A stretch of DNA of 30,673 bases, taken from contig CAJPRR010000008.1 of NCBI GenBank assembly GCA_905373085.1, forward strand, positions 1 to 30,673, in the 5' to 3' direction. The notes beneath the pieces were generated by a model. The model saw nothing but the letters and a program-made list of their open reading frames with translations, was not told the DNA's origin and did no database searches. Shown one piece after another: positions 7,021-22,008 of this stretch; the stretch's first letter is position 1, and every line of letters begins with the position of its first letter. Both the position numbers and the translations under genes were made by a program. This DNA comes from an uncultured Selenomonas sp. GTDB lineage: Bacteria > Bacillota > Negativicutes > Selenomonadales > Selenomonadaceae.

Positions 7021-8382
7021 GTGATTACTATTGACGATATATTGGAAACAAACCGCATGATTACGGAGAACAAGCTCGACGTGCGCACGATCACGATGGG
7101 CATCTCGCTTCGCGACTGCGCTCATCCGAACATCGAGCAGTTCTGCCGCAACGTCTACGACAAGGTCACGAAGTCGGCGGAGTTCCTCGTTGAGACGGGC
7201 AAGGACATCGAGGCGGAGTACGGCATCCCGATCATCAACAAGCGCGTTTCCGTCACGCCGATCGCCATCGCGGCGGACGCCTGCAAGACGGATTCCTACG
7301 TTCCCGTGGCCGAGGCGCTCGACCGTGCGGCGAAGGAGATCGGCATCAACTTCATCGGCGGTTTTTCCGCGCTCGTGGAAAAGGGATATACGCATGGCGA
7401 TCAGGTGCTCATCTCGTCCATCCCGCAGGCGCTCTCCTCGACGGATCTCGTCTGTTCCTCGGTCAACCTCGGTTCGACGAAGGCGGGCGTCAACATGGAC
7501 TGCGTGCGCGAGATGGGCGAGGTCATCAAGCGTACGGCGGAATTGACACGTGATCGGGCGGCCATCGGCTGCGCGAAGCTCGTCGTCTTCTGCAATGCGC
7601 CGGGGGACAATCCGTTCATGGCGGGCGCTTTCCACGGCGTTTCCGAGGCGGACAAGGTCGTGAGCGTCGGCGTCAGCGGGCCGGGCGTCGTCAAGCGTGC
7701 CTTGGAGGACATCAAGGGCGCGGATTTCTCCGAGGTGGCGGAGATGATCAAGCGCACGGCCTTCAAGATCACGCGCGTCGGCCAGCTCGTGGCACGCGAG
7801 GCGTCGAAGCGGCTCGGCGTGCCTTTCGGCATCATCGACCTGTCGCTCGCGCCGACGTCGGCGGTCGGCGACAGCGTCGCGCACATCTTGGAGGAGATGG
7901 GACTCGAAAGCTGCGGCGCTCCGGGCACGACGGCGGCGCTCGCGCTCTTAAACGATGCGGTCAAGAAGGGCGGTCTCATGGCGTCGTCGCATGTGGGCGG
8001 CCTTTCGGGAGCGTTCATCCCCGTCAGCGAGGATGCGGGCATGATCGACGCTGTGGCACGCGGCAGCCTCTCGCTGGAAAAGCTTGAAGCGATGACATGC
8101 GTCTGCTCCGTCGGCCTCGACATGATCGCGGTCGCGGGCGATACGTCGGCGGCGACAATTTCGGGAATCATCGCGGACGAGGCGGCGATCGGCATGGTCA
8201 ACAACAAGACGACGGCGGTGCGCATCATCCCCGTGCCCGGAAAGAAGGTCGGCGACGAGGTGGAGTGGGGCGGCCTTCTGGGGCGCTGCCCGATCATGCC
8301 CGTCAAGGACGCCTTCAGCTCGGAGGCCTTCGTGGCACGCGGCGGACGCATTCCGGCGCCCGTGCGCAGTCTGACGAACTGA
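7021..8382 (+). CDS. UPF0210 (DUF711) family protein
   Basis: A conserved protein of 453 aa whose family is structurally related to pyruvate formate-lyase-like barrels but has no proven reaction. The start is GTG 7021, with CAGGAGGT 5 nt upstream; the frame extension to 6979 overlaps the ACT gene end and lacks a site. Visible: the N-terminal DVRTITMGISLRDCAHP, a long Ala/Gly/Ser-rich core (GGFSALVEKGYTHGDQ, VVFCNAPGDNPFMAGAFHG), DLSLAPTSAVGDSVAHILEE, and the C-terminal KKVGDEVEWGGLLGRCPIMPV. It follows the ACT gene by 38 nt, a linkage conserved in many Firmicutes. Family assignment is confident; function is not known. Confidence 0.9.
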   Translation: MITIDDILETNRMITENKLDVRTITMGISLRDCAHPNIEQFCRNVYDKVTKSAEFLVETGKDIEAEYGIPIINKRVSVTPIAIAADACKTDSYVPVAEALDRAAKEIGINFIGGFSALVEKGYTHGDQVLISSIPQALSSTDLVCSSVNLGSTKAGVNMDCVREMGEVIKRTAELTRDRAAIGCAKLVVFCNAPGDNPFMAGAFHGVSEADKVVSVGVSGPGVVKRALEDIKGADFSEVAEMIKRTAFKITRVGQLVAREASKRLGVPFGIIDLSLAPTSAVGDSVAHILEEMGLESCGAPGTTAALALLNDAVKKGGLMASSHVGGLSGAFIPVSEDAGMIDAVARGSLSLEKLEAMTCVCSVGLDMIAVAGDTSAATISGIIADEAAIGMVNNKTTAVRIIPVPGKKVGDEVEWGGLLGRCPIMPVKDAFSSEAFVARGGRIPAPVRSLTN

Positions 8383-8389
8383 GGACGCG

Positions 8390-9019
8390 ATGCGAGTCAC
8401 GAAGAAAATACGCGACAAGCAGCTGGAAATCCTCGAAGAGACGTACCGCGGCGCCAAGCCTGAGCTGCATTTCAGAAATCCCTTCGAGCTTCTGATCGCC
8501 GTCATCCTGTCGGCGCAGTGCACGGACAAGCGCGTGAACATCACGACGGCACGGCTCTTCAAGAAGGCGGCGACGCCTGCGGCCATCGTCGCCTTGGGGA
8601 TTTCGGGGCTGGAAGAGGAAATAAAGGACTGCGGGCTTTTCCGCAACAAGGCGAAGAACATCATGGCGACGTGCCGCACGCTCGTCGAGGAGTTCGGCGG
8701 CGAGGTGCCGTCCGACTACGATACGCTGCTGAAATTGCCCGGCGTCGGCAGGAAGACGGCGAACGTCGTGACGAGCGTCGCCTTCGGCCGCCCCGCCATC
8801 GCCGTCGATACTCACGTCTTTCGCATAGCGAACCGTTTGAAGCTCGCTGCAGGCGAGACGCCGCTCGCGGTGGAGAAGGGGCTGATGAAGGCGATTCCGC
8901 GCGAAAAGTGGAGCGCGGCGCACCACTGGCTCATCTACCACGGCAGGCGCGTATGCAAGGCGAACCGCCCGCTCTGCGGCGAGTGTCCGCTCGCGGATGT
9001 CTGCCCGAGCCGTGAGTGA
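8390..9019 (+). CDS. nth: Endonuclease III (DNA glycosylase/AP lyase)
   Basis: A helix-hairpin-helix glycosylase that removes oxidised pyrimidines in base excision repair. It has 209 aa, the normal length. Visible: LSAQCTDKRVN (41-50), the HhH LPGVGRKTANVV with catalytic Lys122, catalytic Asp140 in AVDTHVFRI, and the C-terminal 4Fe-4S motif C-x6-C-x2-C-x5-C (Cys189, 196, 199, 205). ATG 8390 is 7 bases after the UPF0210 stop, behind a weak GAGG, so translation is probably coupled. Together with nfo at the left edge, the window holds two base-excision-repair genes. Confidence 0.96.
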   Translation: MRVTKKIRDKQLEILEETYRGAKPELHFRNPFELLIAVILSAQCTDKRVNITTARLFKKAATPAAIVALGISGLEEEIKDCGLFRNKAKNIMATCRTLVEEFGGEVPSDYDTLLKLPGVGRKTANVVTSVAFGRPAIAVDTHVFRIANRLKLAAGETPLAVEKGLMKAIPREKWSAAHHWLIYHGRRVCKANRPLCGECPLADVCPSRE

Positions 9020-9040
9020 GCAGCGAATGGGGGAAGGATC

Positions 9041-9514
9041 TTGAAGTACAGGAAGGCCGTGTTCGCTGATGTGGAGAGCATCTTTCATCTCGTGAACGAT
9101 TATGCGGCGGACGGCGCGATGCTCGCGCGTTCGCGCAACACCCTCTACGAGACGCTGCGCGACATGATTGTCGCAGAGGATGGGGCGGGCAAGATCGTCG
9201 GCGTCGGCGGTCTGCACATGATGTGGGACGGGCTTGCAGAGGTTCGCACGATGGCGGTAGCTCCCGCACTTGCACGCTGCGGCATCGGCTCGGAAATCGT
9301 GCATCGGCTCATGGAGGAGGGACGTGCGCTCGGCGTGCGGCAATTCTTCACATTGACATACAAGCCGGGCTTCTTCAAGACGCTCGGCTTCCATATCGTC
9401 CCCAAGGAAGCGCTGCCGCAGAAGGTCTGGAAGGAATGCATCGACTGTCCTAAGTTCCCGAACTGCGATGAGATCGCCATGATGCGGGAGGCGGCGGACG
9501 AGACGAATCGTTGA
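9041..9514 (+). CDS. GNAT N-acetyltransferase, short ArgA-like type
   Basis: An acetyl-CoA-dependent acetyltransferase of 157 aa. The start is TTG 9041, 3-4 nt after GGAAGGA; no better start is seen in this frame. Visible: KYRKAVFADVESIFHLVNDYA (first strand and helix), VRTMAVAPALARCGIGSEIVH (the acetyl-CoA pyrophosphate loop RxxGxGS), the strand FFTLTYKPGFFKTLGF, and a C-terminal QKVWKECIDCPKFPNCDEIAM with three cysteines that is typical of stand-alone ArgA-like proteins. A role in glutamate N-acetylation for arginine synthesis is possible by family resemblance; the substrate is not proven. It sits 21 nt after nth. Confidence 0.85.
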   Translation: MKYRKAVFADVESIFHLVNDYAADGAMLARSRNTLYETLRDMIVAEDGAGKIVGVGGLHMMWDGLAEVRTMAVAPALARCGIGSEIVHRLMEEGRALGVRQFFTLTYKPGFFKTLGFHIVPKEALPQKVWKECIDCPKFPNCDEIAMMREAADETNR

Positions 9515-9533
9515 TTTTGCAGGAGGTTATGAT

Positions 9534-10547
9534 ATGATCATTGTAATGAGTCCGACATCGACGAAGGAGAATCTGGAGAAGGTGGAGCAGAAGATCACGC
9601 AGGCCGGCCTCAAGTACCATCTTTCGACAGGCGCCGAACGCACGATCGTCGGCGTGATCGGCGACAAGAAGATCATTGCAGGGCTGCAGATGAATTCTCT
9701 CGACGGGGTGGAAAAAACGGTGCGCATCACGGAGAAGTACAAGCTCGTAAGCCGCGAATTCAAGTCCGAGGATACCATCGTCGATGTTGGCGGCGTGAAG
9801 ATCGGCGCAGGACGCCTGACGGTCATGGCGGGACCGTGCGCCGTCGAGAGCGTGGAGCAGCTCAGGGAAGCGGCCGAGTGCGTGAAGAAATATGGCGCCA
9901 AGTTCCTGCGCGGCGGCGCTTTCAAGCCGCGCACTTCGCCCTATGACTTCCAGGGATTGGCGGAAGATGGGCTGAAGATGCTGCGCGAGGCGGCGGATGC
10001 GACGGGACTCAAGGTCGTGACGGAGATCGTGAACATCAACGACGTCGAGCTTATCACGAAGTACGCCGACATGATCCAGATCGGCGCGCGCAACATGCAG
10101 AACTTCCAGCTGCTCAAAGAGGTCGGCAAGGTGCACACGCCCGTGCTCTTGAAGCGCGGCCTTTCCGCTACCATCAGCGAGTGGCTCAATGCGGCGGAAT
10201 ACATCATGGCCGGCGGCAATGACAACGTCGTATTCTGCGAGCGCGGCATACGCACCTACGAGACGTATACGCGCAATACGCTCGACTTGAGCGCCGTCGC
10301 CGCCGTCAAGGAGATCTCGCACCTGCCGATCATTGTCGATCCGAGCCATGGCACGGGACGCTGGCAGATGGTGCCCGCGATGGCGCGTGCGGCAATCGCG
10401 GCAGGCGCGGACGGACTCATCATCGAGGTTCATCCGCATCCCGAGGTCGCGCTCTCGGACGGCGACCAGTCGCTGACGCCCGAGAACTTCCGAAAGACGA
10501 TGGAAGAGGTGCGTGACATCGCTCGCTTCATGGGGCGCGAAGCATGA
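9534..10547 (+). CDS. aroF: 3-deoxy-7-phosphoheptulonate (DAHP) synthase, class I-beta type with N-terminal ferredoxin-like domain
   Basis: It condenses phosphoenolpyruvate with erythrose 4-phosphate, the first step of the shikimate pathway. It has 337 aa. An N-terminal ferredoxin-like/ACT-like regulatory domain (about 1-70, MIIVMSPTSTKENLEKVEQK in style) precedes the barrel. This Thermotoga-type architecture is usually feedback-inhibited through that domain. Visible barrel motifs: MAGPCAVES (98-106), GGAFKPRTSPYDFQG, LKRGLSATI and VDPSHGTGRW. ATG 9534 follows AGGAGG at good spacing. Its last bases overlap the tyrA start (ATGA), so the two are translationally coupled. Confidence 0.96.
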   Translation: MIIVMSPTSTKENLEKVEQKITQAGLKYHLSTGAERTIVGVIGDKKIIAGLQMNSLDGVEKTVRITEKYKLVSREFKSEDTIVDVGGVKIGAGRLTVMAGPCAVESVEQLREAAECVKKYGAKFLRGGAFKPRTSPYDFQGLAEDGLKMLREAADATGLKVVTEIVNINDVELITKYADMIQIGARNMQNFQLLKEVGKVHTPVLLKRGLSATISEWLNAAEYIMAGGNDNVVFCERGIRTYETYTRNTLDLSAVAAVKEISHLPIIVDPSHGTGRWQMVPAMARAAIAAGADGLIIEVHPHPEVALSDGDQSLTPENFRKTMEEVRDIARFMGREA

Positions 10548-11431
10548 AGATGAAGCTTGCCATCATCGGCGTCGGACTCATCGGCGGCTCTTTGGGACTC
10601 TGCTTAAAGGAGAAGCTCGGTGCCGACATCTTCATAACGGGACTCTGCCGCACGCAGAAGTCCATGAATCTTGCCGTGAAGCGCGGTGCGGTCGACATGG
10701 CGTCGCCCGATGTCCGCGAGGTCGTCGAGGGCGCTGACATCGTGTTTCTGGCGACGCCCGTGCTGCAGATGACGCCGATGCTGGAACGAATCGTGCCGTA
10801 TCTCAAGGAAGGCGCGATCGTAACGGATGCGGGAAGCACGAAGGCGTATCTTTGGCAGCAGATTCAGGGCATTTTGCCCGCGGGCGTCCACTACATCGCC
10901 GGGCATCCGATGACAGGCCGCGAGAAGAGCGGCGTCGAGGCGGCGTCCGCCGACCTCTTTCGGCACAAGGCCTACGTCATCGTCGAGGATACGGGAGCGC
11001 CGCCCGAGGCGCACGAGAAATTGATGTCGGCGCTCTCGCATACGGAGGCGAACTTCCTGCGCCTCGATATGCAAAAGCACGACCGCTGCGCTTCGATCAT
11101 CAGTCATGTGCCGCACGTGACGGCAGCGGCTCTCGTGACGCTCCTCAACCGGAGCGAAGGCGACATGGAATCGTGCCTGAAGCTCGCGGGCGGCGGCTTC
11201 AAGGATACGACGCGCATCGCGTCCTCGAACGCCGATATGTGGGCGGACATCTGCATGACGAACCGAGAGGCGATCACGGGTCACCTGCGCGATCTGCAGG
11301 CGATCCTCGGCACGGTCATCGACTCCATCGAGGCGGGCGACCGCGAGGCCGTGCGCCGCTACTTTGCCGCGAGCAAGGAGCGGCGTGACGCCATCCTCGA
11401 CCGCACGGAGAAGATGTACGATCTCGTATGA
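10544..11431 (+). CDS. tyrA: Prephenate dehydrogenase
   Basis: It oxidatively decarboxylates prephenate to 4-hydroxyphenylpyruvate in tyrosine synthesis. It has 295 aa: an N-terminal Rossmann domain (IIGVGLIGGSLG, about 7-18), the active-site region HPMTGREKSGVEAA, and a helical C-terminal domain (LRLDMQKHDRCASIISHVPH). It lacks the C-terminal ACT domain found in longer Bacillus-type TyrA, so tyrosine feedback through such a domain is not expected. The start ATG overlaps the aroF stop. Arogenate as a substrate is not excluded. Confidence 0.94.
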   Translation: MKMKLAIIGVGLIGGSLGLCLKEKLGADIFITGLCRTQKSMNLAVKRGAVDMASPDVREVVEGADIVFLATPVLQMTPMLERIVPYLKEGAIVTDAGSTKAYLWQQIQGILPAGVHYIAGHPMTGREKSGVEAASADLFRHKAYVIVEDTGAPPEAHEKLMSALSHTEANFLRLDMQKHDRCASIISHVPHVTAAALVTLLNRSEGDMESCLKLAGGGFKDTTRIASSNADMWADICMTNREAITGHLRDLQAILGTVIDSIEAGDREAVRRYFAASKERRDAILDRTEKMYDLV

Positions 11432-11446
11432 CAGGGAGGGACATTG

Positions 11447-11884
11447 TTGGAAATCTCTTTGCAGGAGCTGGCCGCAGCACTGGAAAAGACAGACGTATTG
11501 CAGGGCTATGCCGATACGCGTGACGGGCGCATCATCTTGATGGGAGAAGAAGAATCCGATGCGCGAGTCGAAGCGGCGTCCCGGGAGGAAGAGCGCATGG
11601 AGCGGCTGCTTGTCCTTGAGGAGGATTGGCAGCGCTATGTGCCGCTGCCCGACCTCTACGATGCGGAGATTCGCTCCATCATGCAGGCTTTTGCAGAAAA
11701 GGCGCCGCAGGAGGCGCGTGCTGCCCTTGAGGAAACCCTGCGCGGAGCCTCTGCCCGCTTGCGCTTTCGACGCACGGTGCAGAGGCTTTCTTTGGAGGCG
11801 GCCTGGCAGGCGCATCTTTCGTCGAGCCTTCTCATGCTTGCACGCGATTGGTGCGAGGAGAATGCGATTGCCTACCGGGAGTGA
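11447..11884 (+). CDS. UPF0158-like protein
   Basis: A small acidic protein of 145 aa. The preferred start is TTG 11447, 6 nt after AGGGAGGG; an adjacent TTG at 11444 is closer than usual. The pattern matches the UPF0158 family: a strand with RDGRIILM, a YVPLPDLYDAEIRSIMQAF block, a RLRFRRTVQRL block, and a C-terminal ARDWCEENAIAY. The central Gly-Arg-Gly-Ala-Phe motif of typical members is eroded to SARLRF. Function is unknown. It is the last gene of the operon, 15 nt after tyrA. Confidence 0.75.
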   Translation: MEISLQELAAALEKTDVLQGYADTRDGRIILMGEEESDARVEAASREEERMERLLVLEEDWQRYVPLPDLYDAEIRSIMQAFAEKAPQEARAALEETLRGASARLRFRRTVQRLSLEAAWQAHLSSSLLMLARDWCEENAIAYRE

Positions 11885-11920
11885 GTTTGTGAAAATTTGC
11901 CTTAAAGGAAAAAAGACCCA

Positions 11921-11949
11921 TTGAATATAGAATAGGCTCATGCTAGAAT
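11921..11949 (+). promoter_or_regulatory. rpoBC promoter
   Basis: TTGAAT (11921-11926), 17 nt, TAGAAT (11944-11949). The predicted transcript starts near 11956, giving an rpoB leader of about 285 nt. Confidence 0.7.
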
Positions 11950-11973
11950 CATTTATTACAGCGTGTATGTTAA

Positions 11974-12012
11974 TCCAACTATGCGCGTTTGCGCGTTTAA
12001 CGCATTGTTGGA
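11974..12012 (+). promoter_or_regulatory. Stem-loop in the rpoB leader
   Basis: A hairpin: TCCAAC (11974-11979) with GTTGGA (12007-12012), a T-T mismatch, then ATGCG (11981-11985) with CGCAT (12001-12005), and a 15-nt loop that itself contains CGCG repeats. It lies about 20 nt into the predicted transcript. A weaker hairpin follows at 12039-12063. Together with the terminator below they form a structured leader. Confidence 0.55.
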
Positions 12013-12095
12013 CGCATGAGAATTGAATAAACGTAAGGGAATCGCTGAATCCAGCAGAGATTCTCCAGTGATGGCGAGCAAGATGGGAGAGAGCG

Positions 12096-12136
12096 GACAA
12101 GGTATCGAGCGACAGTTTTATGCCTTGTCTTTTTTT
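12096..12136 (+). terminator. Intrinsic terminator/attenuator in the rpoB leader
   Basis: A stem of 7 perfect pairs (GACAAGG 12096-12102 with CCTTGTC 12123-12129), extendable to about 10 with one GU pair, is followed directly by seven T (12130-12136). It lies between the promoter at 11921 and rpoB at 12241. It also ends any read-through from the upstream operon. The rest of 11885-12240 contains no gene that I can support. Confidence 0.75.
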
Positions 12137-12240
12137 GGCTTTTCTGTCCCTCGTTGTCTTTTTGGTGCGCTTTTAGCAAGAAGCACTGCTTATTGGCGCT
12201 TCCGCAGAAACCGATATTTGGCTAAGGGGTGAGGGATTTA

Positions 12241-15978
<3,738 letters not shown>

Positions 15979-15995
15979 AAGGGAGTGAACCCTCG

Positions 15996-20081
<4,086 letters not shown>

Positions 20082-20103
20082 GATTTTTGCAAAGGCGGAA
20101 AGG

Positions 20104-20139
20104 AGAGGCTGTTGTACATGTTTTGGTACGACAGCCTCT
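20104..20139 (+). terminator. Probable rpoBC terminator
   Basis: A 13-bp stem (20105-20117 with 20126-20138, one GU pair), extendable by an A-T pair, with an 8-nt loop, followed by a short TTTAT. It begins 23 bases after the rpoC stop. The T-run is short, so some read-through into the next operon is possible. I see no clear separate promoter for that operon in 20140-20180. Confidence 0.6.
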
Positions 20140-20180
20140 TTATGGCACGAGCAGCTTGGCGTCTTTTGAGGAGGGCAGTC

Positions 20181-20924
20181 ATGCAGCGTTTGCAGGGCAA
20201 GACGATTCTGATTACGGGAGCGACTTCGGGACTTGGCAAGGCGATGGCGCATCGTTTCGCCGAGGAAGGAGCCTCCATCGCTGCCGTGGGGAGAAGCCGT
20301 GAACGTGGCGAGCGACTGGCAGAAGAGCTTGCCGTACGCTTCCCGGCAAACCGCGCACGATTCTTTCCGTGTGACTTGACGGATGCGGACGCAATCGCGG
20401 AACTGCGCGAGGAGGTCGCAGCGAGCGGCTTCGCCATCGACATTCTCGTCAACAATGCGGGCGTTTTTCAGACGTATCTGCTGGAAGAGATCACGCCCGA
20501 AGCGTATGATCATGTGTTTCGGATCAATGTGGGCGCGGCGATTTTCATGACGCAGGCATTTATTGCAGAACTTTGCGAGCGGCATGGCAATATCTTGAAC
20601 GTCGCCTCGATCGGCGGACTGCAGTCGCATATCGCAGGCAGCCGGCAGTATCTCTATGCGCCATCGAAGGCGGCGCTCATCGAGTTCTCGCAGCTCTGCG
20701 CCAAGAATTATGCGAAAAGCATTCGCGTGAATTGCCTGTGCCCCGGCCCGAACGACACGCCGATTTACGAGAACAAGGATTTTTCGCGCATTCTGCCTTC
20801 CATTCCGATGGGGCGCATGGGGCAGCCGATTGATGTGGCTAGAGCGGCGTGCTTCCTTGTCTCGGAGGAGGCGTCGTATATCACGGGGGCGGTGCTGACC
20901 GTCGACGGAGGGTCTTCTATCTAG
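20181..20924 (+). CDS. Short-chain dehydrogenase/reductase
   Basis: An NAD(P)-dependent classical SDR of 247 aa. ATG 20181 follows GGAGGG; the frame extension to 20112 lies inside the terminator. Visible: TGATSGLG (12-19, dinucleotide binding), NNAGVF, the catalytic Ser in NVASIGG, the YAPSK catalytic Tyr-xxx-Lys, NCLCPGPNDTP, and a C-terminal SYITGAVLTVDGGSS. Gene order (19 nt before a dehydroquinate-synthase-fold gene, then kinase and aldolase) suggests it reduces a ketone made in this local pathway. FabG-like function is possible by family but unlikely in this setting. Substrate not known. Confidence 0.9.
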   Translation: MQRLQGKTILITGATSGLGKAMAHRFAEEGASIAAVGRSRERGERLAEELAVRFPANRARFFPCDLTDADAIAELREEVAASGFAIDILVNNAGVFQTYLLEEITPEAYDHVFRINVGAAIFMTQAFIAELCERHGNILNVASIGGLQSHIAGSRQYLYAPSKAALIEFSQLCAKNYAKSIRVNCLCPGPNDTPIYENKDFSRILPSIPMGRMGQPIDVARAACFLVSEEASYITGAVLTVDGGSSI

Positions 20925-20943
20925 AGAAAGAGAGGATGATAGG

Positions 20944-22008
20944 ATGGAACAGCTGGAGATTCATTCGAGCTTGTACGATTACAGCGTTTCCTTTGTGGAT
21001 GATTTCCGTAAGACGTTGGATACGCTGGAAGGCGAGCTTGCCTATGTTTTGGATTGGAACGTCTACCGGCTCTATGAACCTGCTTTTGAGGGAATCGAAC
21101 GGCGGCGCATCTTCTTCGTCGATCCCGTGGAAGAGAAGAAGAACATGTATACGGTTCTGAACCTCATTTCCTTTTTCCAACAGCTCGGCGTACGCAAGAA
21201 TTGGCGGATTATTTGCTTCGGCGGCGGCATCACGCAGGATTTGGCGACGCTGGCAAGCAACCTCTTTCTGCGCAATGTCGATTGGTATTTCTTCCCGACG
21301 ACGCTTCTTTCCATGTGCGATTCGTGCATCGGCGGGAAATGCGGCATCAATATCGGAGCCTACAAGAATCAGATTGGCGTCTTTTATCCGCCGAAGAAGA
21401 TCTTCATTGATACGCATTTCATTGATACGTTGTCCGAGGCGGACTATCTGAATGGCTGGGGCGAGATCCTAAAATTTTCGCTGACGAGCGACGCTGCGTT
21501 TTATCGGGAGCTGAAAGCCGAACCGACACATATCCCTTGCGCGCGCATCGCGCACTATATCCATCGCGGATTGCTGGAAAAGAAGAAGATCATCGAGGCG
21601 GATGAGTTCGAGTCCGATTTGCGCCGTGTGCTGAATTACGGGCATACCTTCGGCCATGCGCTGGAAGCGTACACAAAGCATGCAATCGCGCATGGCACGG
21701 CTGTTATATGGGGCATTGATGTCGCGAATTGCCTTGCGGTGCGCGAAGGGCTGATCGACGAGGCGCTCTACCTCGATGTCAAGGCGCTGATCAAGCGTGC
21801 GTTCCTCAGGGAAGAAATCGTGATCGGCGATCCTCGTGCGGTTTTTGACACGATTCGCACGGACAAGAAGGTGCGCGGCAACACGCTCGCTTTTGCCATG
21901 CTCGACGGCGAGAGCCATCTCATCGTTCATCCGATGGAATTGGACGAGCGGCTCTATCGGATGTTCTGCGATTATTTGGAAACGACGCATGATTACTATC
22001 GCGATTGA
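20944..22008 (+). CDS. 3-dehydroquinate-synthase-fold sugar phosphate cyclase
   Basis: Members of this family use NAD and a metal to turn a keto-sugar phosphate into a carbocycle with loss of phosphate. The product has 354 aa. Visible: GGGITQDLATLASNLFLR (93-110), PTTLLSMCDSCIGGKCGIN (Lys132), KNQIG (Lys141, Asn142), GEILKFS (metal Glu174, Lys177), LRRVLNYGHTFGHALE (Asn231, metal His234, His238), AHGTAV (metal His250) and TDKKVRG. The catalytic set looks complete, but the spacing sequence departs clearly from housekeeping AroB, so I read it as a paralogue with its own substrate. AroB itself cannot be ruled out. Codons are richer in A/T third bases than in rpoC (visual impression), perhaps from transfer. 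It overlaps the kinase by 20 nt. Confidence 0.87.
   Translation: MEQLEIHSSLYDYSVSFVDDFRKTLDTLEGELAYVLDWNVYRLYEPAFEGIERRRIFFVDPVEEKKNMYTVLNLISFFQQLGVRKNWRIICFGGGITQDLATLASNLFLRNVDWYFFPTTLLSMCDSCIGGKCGINIGAYKNQIGVFYPPKKIFIDTHFIDTLSEADYLNGWGEILKFSLTSDAAFYRELKAEPTHIPCARIAHYIHRGLLEKKKIIEADEFESDLRRVLNYGHTFGHALEAYTKHAIAHGTAVIWGIDVANCLAVREGLIDEALYLDVKALIKRAFLREEIVIGDPRAVFDTIRTDKKVRGNTLAFAMLDGESHLIVHPMELDERLYRMFCDYLETTHDYYRD

Noticed and set aside
6895..7884. 329-codon minus-strand frame opposite the UPF0210 gene
   Set aside because: Arg/Asp-rich shadow; it overlaps the ACT gene and promoter order on the plus strand.
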